A stretch of 11,150 nucleotides of DNA from Phycisphaeraceae bacterium (GTDB lineage Bacteria; Planctomycetota; Phycisphaerae; Phycisphaerales; Phycisphaeraceae): positions 1 to 11,150 of the forward strand of contig JADZET010000265.1 in the NCBI GenBank assembly GCA_020850375.1, given 5' to 3'. Below the pieces are notes generated by a model. It was not told the DNA's origin. It was given only the letters and a program-made list of their open reading frames with translations, and ran no database searches. Shown here piece by piece: positions 6,799-11,150 of this stretch. Each line of letters opens with the position of its first letter. The stretch's first letter is position 1. Both the position numbers and the translations under genes were made by a program.

Positions 6799-6871
6799 TA
6801 CCCCCTAGGGGAGTCGAACCCCTGTTCTCGGACTGAGAATCCGATGTCCTAGGCCACTAGACGAAGGGGGC
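6799..6871 (-). tRNA. tRNA-Glu (anticodon CTC)
   Basis: This 73-base cloverleaf folds on the minus strand. It has a 7-base-pair acceptor stem (GCCCCCT with AGGGGGT, the first pair being G-U) and discriminator A. The D arm GTCT...AGGAC closely matches bacterial tRNA-Glu. The anticodon stem is TCGGA/TCCGA with loop TTCTCAG, giving anticodon CTC, which reads GAG. The T arm is GGGG-TTCGACT-CCCC. The 3' CCA is not encoded (CTT follows), so CCA must be added by tRNA nucleotidyltransferase. It stands alone between two rightward protein genes and has its own terminator downstream. It decodes a glutamate codon that is common in these GC-rich genes. Confidence 0.96.
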
Positions 6872-6915
6872 AGGCCTTTGGACGGACGTCGCGTTTGCTG
6901 GTCCGTAGACCCATA

Positions 6916-6945
6916 ACATTAGCGTCTGGGAACTCTGGTCGTCAA
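6916..6945 (-). promoter_or_regulatory. Candidate promoter of tRNA-Glu
   Basis: Minus-strand TTGACG (6940-6945) and TAATGT (6916-6921) are 18 bases apart. The -35 is good (five of six), the -10 poor. The predicted start is about 38 bases before the tRNA 5' end, a normal leader length. Confidence 0.3.
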
Positions 6946-7023
6946 ACGCATGGCATGGCCGACGTTCTAGCTTATGGCGCCGTGCCTTGCGTGCGCGGGC
7001 CTCTACCGATCGGGAGCCTCCCC

Positions 7024-8193
7024 ATGACACGTTTGCGGATCTATCTGGCACTCGCCCCCCTGCTGCTGACCGGCTGCCTCGCCCACCGGGCGCAGTACAC
7101 GACGATCAACCCCGACGCCCTGTCCGTCGCGGCGGAGTTCCCTCGCCAGCAGGTCACGGGCGTGGCGGTGTCCAAGACCGGACGGATGTTCGTCAGCTTC
7201 CCCTTCTGGGGCAAGCAGCCGACGTACGCCGTGGCCGAGGTCGACCCGGCGGGCCAACCCCAGCCGTACCCGAACGACTACTGGAACCAGTGGGACGGCA
7301 AGGCCGACGGCGGCCAGGCCCTGGGCCAGTTCGTCTGCGTGCAGAGCGTCTACATCGACGACCGTGACCACCTGTGGATCCTCGACACCGGCAGTCCGCG
7401 TTGGATGTCCGGCGTGATCCCGGGCGGGCCCAAGCTCCTGGACGTGGACCTGGCGACGAACACGATCGCCAAGACCTACTACTTCGACTCGCACAGCGTC
7501 GAGCCGCACAGCTACCTCAACGACGTCCGCGTCGACAACGCCGCGGGGTACGCCTACATCACCGACTCGGGCGTGGGGGCGATCGTGGTGCTAAACCTGG
7601 CCGACCGATCCGCGCGTCGCGTGCTTGAGAATGATCCCTCGACCAAGTCCGAGGACGTGGTGCTGCACGTCGGCGGGCGGTGGTGGCTGGCGCCGTTGGC
7701 GATCCGGCCCAAGGTCAACTCCGACGGGCTGGCGCTTTCGCCCGACGGGCAGACGCTCTACTACCAGGCCCTGACGTCGCACGCGCTCTACGCCGTGCCC
7801 ACGGCGGCGCTGCGCGATGCGAGCCTGTCGCCGCAGGACCTGGCCGCACAGGTCAAGAACCTCGGCCCCTCGCCGGCCTCCGACGGGCTGGTGATGGACG
7901 CCAAGGGCAACCTCTATCACACAGCCCTGGAGTGGGACGCGATCGTCCGCCGCGACCCACAGGGGCAGATGAGCATCCTCGTCCGCGACCCGCGCCTCGT
8001 CTGGCCGGACACCTTCGCGCTCGGGCCCAACGGGGAGATCTACTTCACCGCGTCACAGATCCACCTGGCCGGCCCGTTCAACTGGGGCCTGCGCCGGCAG
8101 CTGGGACCCTACAAGGTGCTCAAGTTCCAGCCGCAGGACATCAAGGGGCCGACCCTCACCCCCGAGCAGGCGGCGGGGCCGGGGTCGCAGTGA
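7024..8193 (+). CDS. MRJP/Yellow-like beta-propeller lipoprotein
   Basis: This is a 389-residue predicted lipoprotein. MTRLR, a hydrophobic core and the lipobox LTGC place the lipidated cysteine at residue 18. The mature part resembles the major royal jelly protein / Yellow family (PF03022), a six-bladed beta-propeller known from insects and also present in bacteria. Family-like stretches include QSVYIDDRDHLWILDTGSP (107-125), SYLNDVRVDNAAGYAYITDS (163-182), SDGLALSPDGQTLYYQAL (233-250) and the later ASDGLVMDAKGNLYHTALEW (286-304 region). Bacterial members are annotated from this similarity alone; an enzymatic or ligand-binding role, perhaps on periplasmic small molecules, is not established. 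The start at 7024 is chosen because GGGAG (7012-7016) lies seven bases upstream and the signal peptide begins there. The frame extends back to 6895, but that part runs over the tRNA promoter region and has no signal sequence. It is a single gene with its own terminator. Confidence 0.87.
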   Translation: MTRLRIYLALAPLLLTGCLAHRAQYTTINPDALSVAAEFPRQQVTGVAVSKTGRMFVSFPFWGKQPTYAVAEVDPAGQPQPYPNDYWNQWDGKADGGQALGQFVCVQSVYIDDRDHLWILDTGSPRWMSGVIPGGPKLLDVDLATNTIAKTYYFDSHSVEPHSYLNDVRVDNAAGYAYITDSGVGAIVVLNLADRSARRVLENDPSTKSEDVVLHVGGRWWLAPLAIRPKVNSDGLALSPDGQTLYYQALTSHALYAVPTAALRDASLSPQDLAAQVKNLGPSPASDGLVMDAKGNLYHTALEWDAIVRRDPQGQMSILVRDPRLVWPDTFALGPNGEIYFTASQIHLAGPFNWGLRRQLGPYKVLKFQPQDIKGPTLTPEQAAGPGSQ

Positions 8194-8224
8194 CGGGGAT
8201 CGCGAAAGTCCGAAGAAACCCAGA

Positions 8225-8253
8225 AGCCCGGGCACGACCGCCCGGGCTTTTTT
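8225..8253 (+). terminator. Intrinsic terminator of the MRJP-like gene
   Basis: A perfect GC-rich 9-base-pair stem (AGCCCGGGC at 8225-8233 with GCCCGGGCT at 8240-8248) closes a six-base loop. Six T follow (8248-8253). It lies 31 bases after the stop codon. Confidence 0.92.
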
Positions 8254-8313
8254 CGTTGACTCAACCTGGATCGGACAACCTTCCAGGGATGATCGAATTG
8301 GATGAACCGCGCG

Positions 8314-8342
8314 TTGACAGTCGGCGTACCACTAACGAACAT
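8314..8342 (+). promoter_or_regulatory. Weak candidate promoter of the DUF4173 gene
   Basis: A perfect TTGACA (8314-8319) lies in the gap between the terminator and the next gene. At a 17-base spacing the -10 position reads GAACAT, a poor match. The location is right for the DUF4173 gene, but the evidence is thin. Confidence 0.25.
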
Positions 8343-8423
8343 CGCATGGTTGAATCATTTTTCGCCTCGTGACTCGCTGCGGATCGCTGGCGTGGGTGTC
8401 TCAGATTTCTTCGGAGCCCGTCC

Positions 8424-9962
8424 ATGCGCAAGACATCGTGGTACCTGCCGGCCTGCCTGGTGATCGTGGCGGCGGCGGATGTGTTGTTCTACAGGCACGT
8501 GTTGGGCTGGACGGTCGGCGCGTTCGCGGTGTTGCTGCTGCTCCTGGCGTTGGCGCGCGGGGGTGGGCCGCACTCGAGGATGGGGTGGATGTTGACGCTG
8601 GGGACCCTTGGCCTGGGCGTGGCGGGGGCGCTGAGCGTCAACTGGCGCGTCGGCGTGCTGAGCGCGGCGGGGCTGATGTCGCTGGTGATGATCCGTCGGC
8701 AGGGCCGGGGCGGGCGGGTGTCGCGCTGGGTGCTGCGGGCGGTGGAGTTTGGCGTGCAGACGCCCTTCAAGCCGCTGCGCGACCTGTGGATCACCTGCAA
8801 GTTCGCCCAGCGGCGAGGCGGACACCCGCTGAGCGTGTTCCGGGGGGTGCTGACGTGGGGGATCCCGCTGGTGCTGACGGGGTTCTTCCTGCTGCTGTTC
8901 AACCAGGCCAACCCGATCATCAATAAGTACGTGCGATGGGTCTGGGACAACCTCTACGACTGGCTGAAAGACCTGATCGCGATCGATCGCTGGTTCCTCT
9001 GGGCGGTGGTGGCCCTGGGGGTGTGGGCGCTGTTGCGTCTGCGGACGATCTCGCCGGCCCGGCCGCGCCGGACGATCGTCATCCCGATGCCGGTGATCCA
9101 GGACAAGCTGGCGCTGACGGTGATCGTGCACTGCCTGGTGCTGTTCAACGTGCTCTTTGCGGTGCAGACGATCATGGACTTGGTCTACCTCGGGGCGGGG
9201 ATGGCGCTGCCGGCGGGGATGACCTACGCCCAGTACGCGCACCGCGGGGCGTACCCGCTGGTGGTCGCGGCGCTCTTGGCAGGGCTGTTCGTGTTCGTCA
9301 CGTTCTCGCCCAGCAGCCCGGCGGACAAGAGCCCGTTGGCCAGGCGGCTGGTCTACCTCTGGATCGCGCAGAACATCCTGCTGACCTTCACGGCCGCGTG
9401 GCGGCTGGACCTTTACGTCGACGCCTACTCGCTGTCGCGATGGCGTGTGGCGGCGGCGTTCTGGCTGGTGCTGGTGGCGCTGGGGCTGGTGTGGATCGTC
9501 GTACGGCTGGCCCGCCGGCTGCCCAACGAGTGGCTGATCCGGGCCAACGCCTTGACGCTGACGGCCATGCTCTACGCGGCCGCGTTCGTGGACTTCGACT
9601 TCGCCATCGCCTGGTACAACGTCAGGCACTGCCGGGAGATCAACGGCACGAGCGTGCCGATCGACCTGGATTACCTCCACAAGCTCGGACCGCACGCCAT
9701 CCCGGCGGTCGCGTGGCTCAGTGAGCATGTCGATGATCACGTCCTGCAGCCTCAGCTCCGATCTGTGCAGGCTCAGTTGCAGGACGACCTGCGTAAGAAG
9801 CTCAAGGACTGGCGCGGCTGGACTTATCTGCGCTGGCGGATCAATCGAGACTACCCGCCCATCACCCCACCAGACCCTATGCGATTACAGCCGCAGCAGC
9901 GCCCAGAGCGTCGGTTGGACCCCACCGACCCTGAGGCGAGAAGCAGGCTGCTGGATAAGTAA
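8424..9962 (+). CDS. DUF4173 multi-pass membrane protein
   Basis: This is a 512-residue integral membrane protein with about ten hydrophobic segments (roughly 8-24, 30-45, 57-72, 74-90, 140-161, 189-205, 229-252, 276-296, 308-328, 343-362, 374-395). The stretch FNVLFAVQTIMDLVYL (241-256), followed by LPAGMTYAQYAHRGAYPLV (262-280), is the characteristic core of DUF4173 (related to DUF4153), a family of unknown function. Conserved polar residues inside membrane regions (RLDLYVDAYSLSRWR, 327-341; DFDFAIAWYN, 390-399) suggest a functional site rather than mere anchoring. The C-terminal 100 or so residues are soluble and charged, and look less conserved. GGAG (8413-8416), seven bases before the ATG, fixes the start. 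It appears to be transcribed alone: a terminator precedes it and the next gene is convergent. Confidence 0.85.
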   Translation: MRKTSWYLPACLVIVAAADVLFYRHVLGWTVGAFAVLLLLLALARGGGPHSRMGWMLTLGTLGLGVAGALSVNWRVGVLSAAGLMSLVMIRRQGRGGRVSRWVLRAVEFGVQTPFKPLRDLWITCKFAQRRGGHPLSVFRGVLTWGIPLVLTGFFLLLFNQANPIINKYVRWVWDNLYDWLKDLIAIDRWFLWAVVALGVWALLRLRTISPARPRRTIVIPMPVIQDKLALTVIVHCLVLFNVLFAVQTIMDLVYLGAGMALPAGMTYAQYAHRGAYPLVVAALLAGLFVFVTFSPSSPADKSPLARRLVYLWIAQNILLTFTAAWRLDLYVDAYSLSRWRVAAAFWLVLVALGLVWIVVRLARRLPNEWLIRANALTLTAMLYAAAFVDFDFAIAWYNVRHCREINGTSVPIDLDYLHKLGPHAIPAVAWLSEHVDDHVLQPQLRSVQAQLQDDLRKKLKDWRGWTYLRWRINRDYPPITPPDPMRLQPQQRPERRLDPTDPEARSRLLDK

Positions 9963-9963
9963 G

Positions 9964-9990
9964 AAAAAACCCGGGCATGCCATGCCCGGG
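9964..9990 (-). terminator. Terminator of the GH57 gene, abutting the DUF4173 stop
   Basis: An inverted repeat of 10 bases (CCCGGGCATG at 9970-9979 and its complement at 9981-9990) forms a stem of about eight pairs with a small loop. On the minus strand it is followed by six T (complement of 9964-9969), so it ends the leftward branching-enzyme transcript. The T tract lies only one base past the stop codon of the rightward gene. On the plus strand the hairpin has no T tract after it. Confidence 0.85.
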
Positions 9991-10052
9991 CTTAGGTATC
10001 GTGCTGCTCCGCCCCCGACCCTTCATCCCCAATCCCTGTGCCCTTCCGGGGG

Positions 10053-11150
10053 CTACATCGCCCACCACTTGAGGTCGATGTTGGGGAAGATCACGTCGTG
10101 GACCTCGGCGTCCTTGACCTCGAACTGCTCGATCTCGTTGAGCTTGCCAAGGTAGGCCGTGTCGTGCGCCGCCCGCTCGGCCAGGTCCAGCAGGACCTCG
10201 TAGCGTGCGACGTGCTGCATGAAGCGTTTGATGGCGTAGTCGATCGACTGGCCGCGGGTGATGTTGAACTGCCAATCGCTGGCCTGGAGCAGGAGCAGCT
10301 CGCGCGCGGCCTTCTTGAGCAGGTCCTCGACCTGCTTGTTGGTCTGCCAGGGCAGTTCGCAGGTGCACTTGCCGAACATCGCCTCGCAGCGGTACTCGAT
10401 GTCCCACATCCAGTTGACCTGCGGGTTGGCCCAGACGCGGTGGTCGCCGCCGTCGCCCCAGGAGCCCTCGGGGATCGAAACGACCTTGTCCGGCGGGTGG
10501 TTGTGCAGGTATTCCTCCGAGGTGACGACCTCGACGTCGGGGTCGGAGTTGAGCGAGAGCATCACGTCGCGGAGGAAGCGGACGCCCTCGAACCACCAGT
10601 GGCCGAAGAGCTCAGCGTCGAAGCAGGCCACGCACACGCCGTGCCGGCCCGTCTGGTTGTGGTAGTCCCACAGCCGGCTGCGGACGTAGTTGACGAAGTG
10701 CGAGGCGTGCTCGTGCAGCTTGCCGGGCACGTTCTCGGGGTAGTAGAGGTGCTTGTCGCCGAGGTCGACCTTGTTGCCAGTGATCTTCCAGTAGCGCAGG
10801 CCTCGCTTGGCGCCCCACTTCTTGTGGAATTCGAGGTAGACGCCGTCGGCCGGGTAGCCGATGGCGCCGGACCAGACCTGCTGGCAGACGCCCGGATCGC
10901 GGCCGAAGACCGACACGCGGCCCAGGCCCGTGCCGTCGCTGTTAAGGCCCTGCGGCTCGTGGACGCTCTTCCATCCGCGTGCGGCGTACTTCTCGCCCTC
11001 GTTCCAGGCGACCTTCCACCACTGGCCGTCGTTGAAGACCTGCTCGCTGCGGCTGCCCTCGATCAGGTGATGCTCGAGGAAGAAGTGGTTGATCGTCTCG
11101 TCGGCCACGAGGTGCTCGATGCCGATCCGGCCGCCCTTGCCCGCCCAGTG
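10053..11150 (-). CDS. GH57 1,4-alpha-glucan branching enzyme (5' part outside window)
   Basis: This is the C-terminal 365 residues of a glycoside hydrolase family 57 protein; the frame is open through the right edge, so the start is not visible. The GTG at 11106-11108 is an internal valine (HLVADE), not a start. GH57 branching enzymes cut alpha-1,4 glucan and rejoin the piece as an alpha-1,6 branch, in glycogen synthesis in the cytoplasm. The signature CFDAELFGHWWFEG holds the conserved acid Asp (codon 10617-10619), the acid/base residue in characterised members. Other typical blocks are FGRDP followed by QQVWS, GSWGDGGDHRVWANP, and the C-terminal helical part SDWQFNITRGQSIDYA and RFMQHVARYEVLL. 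The nucleophile Glu should lie beyond the window. Family homologues include a few amylases, so the exact reaction is inferred. The gene ends 62 bases before its terminator. Confidence 0.9.
   Translation of the reverse strand, partial: HWAGKGGRIGIEHLVADETINHFFLEHHLIEGSRSEQVFNDGQWWKVAWNEGEKYAARGWKSVHEPQGLNSDGTGLGRVSVFGRDPGVCQQVWSGAIGYPADGVYLEFHKKWGAKRGLRYWKITGNKVDLGDKHLYYPENVPGKLHEHASHFVNYVRSRLWDYHNQTGRHGVCVACFDAELFGHWWFEGVRFLRDVMLSLNSDPDVEVVTSEEYLHNHPPDKVVSIPEGSWGDGGDHRVWANPQVNWMWDIEYRCEAMFGKCTCELPWQTNKQVEDLLKKAARELLLLQASDWQFNITRGQSIDYAIKRFMQHVARYEVLLDLAERAAHDTAYLGKLNEIEQFEVKDAEVHDVIFPNIDLKWWAM

Noticed and set aside
6895..7023. Upstream extension of the MRJP-like gene
   Set aside because: The signal peptide with lipobox starts at the ATG at 7024 behind GGGAG. 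The extension would bury the signal peptide in the protein interior.
8355..9740. 461-codon open frame antisense to the DUF4173 gene
   Set aside because: The product is a low-complexity mix of Arg, Gln, His and Pro, with no domain and no ribosome-binding site. The opposite strand encodes a recognisable membrane family.

Overview
The window is GC-rich, tightly packed bacterial chromosome. It most likely comes from a planctomycete, possibly of the class Phycisphaerae. The best clue is the large calcium-binding-type protein at 4444-6681. Its N-terminus carries the IEPRMLLSAD motif, a form of the LEPR-XLL signature that is typical of planctomycete exported proteins. The rest of the gene set fits a free-living Gram-negative-type planctomycete: a GH57 glucan branching enzyme, a DUF4173 membrane protein, an MRJP/Yellow-like lipoprotein, a single-RRM glycine-rich RNA-binding protein, and a tRNA without an encoded CCA. 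The taxonomy is inferred from families, not from a marker gene.

Layout, left to right. Bases 1-242 hold no convincing gene, but there is a possible leftward promoter with direct repeats. Bases 243-3319 are a leftward two-gene operon: a GT-C type membrane glycosyltransferase (transcribed first), then, 23 bases later behind a strong Shine-Dalgarno, a membrane-anchored alpha/beta hydrolase. Bases 3320-3843 form a 524-base gap containing a possible promoter and a 5' leader with a tandem repeat. The rightward RRM protein gene follows (3844-4212) with a clear intrinsic terminator. Next comes the rightward Calx-beta repeat protein (4444-6681). A leftward tRNA-Glu(CTC) at 6799-6871 is followed by its own terminator, which lies just beyond the end of the Calx-beta gene. 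Then come two rightward single genes: the MRJP/Yellow-like lipoprotein (7024-8193, strong terminator) and a DUF4173 multi-pass membrane protein (8424-9962). At the right edge a leftward GH57 1,4-alpha-glucan branching enzyme runs in from beyond the window and ends at 10053. Its terminator sits directly against the stop codon of the DUF4173 gene.

The genes do not form one pathway. The glycosyltransferase/hydrolase pair is the only evident operon. Four genes act at the envelope or outside the cell (glycosyltransferase, Calx-beta protein, MRJP-like lipoprotein, DUF4173 protein). The RRM protein, the tRNA and the branching enzyme are cytoplasmic housekeeping functions. I see no CRISPR array, insertion sequence, phage gene, toxin-antitoxin pair or defence island. 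The most unusual items are the Calx-beta protein, with recently duplicated repeats and a C-terminal domain resembling the DUF3108/TapB fold, and the MRJP-like bacterial lipoprotein. I did not find a clearly new multi-gene system.
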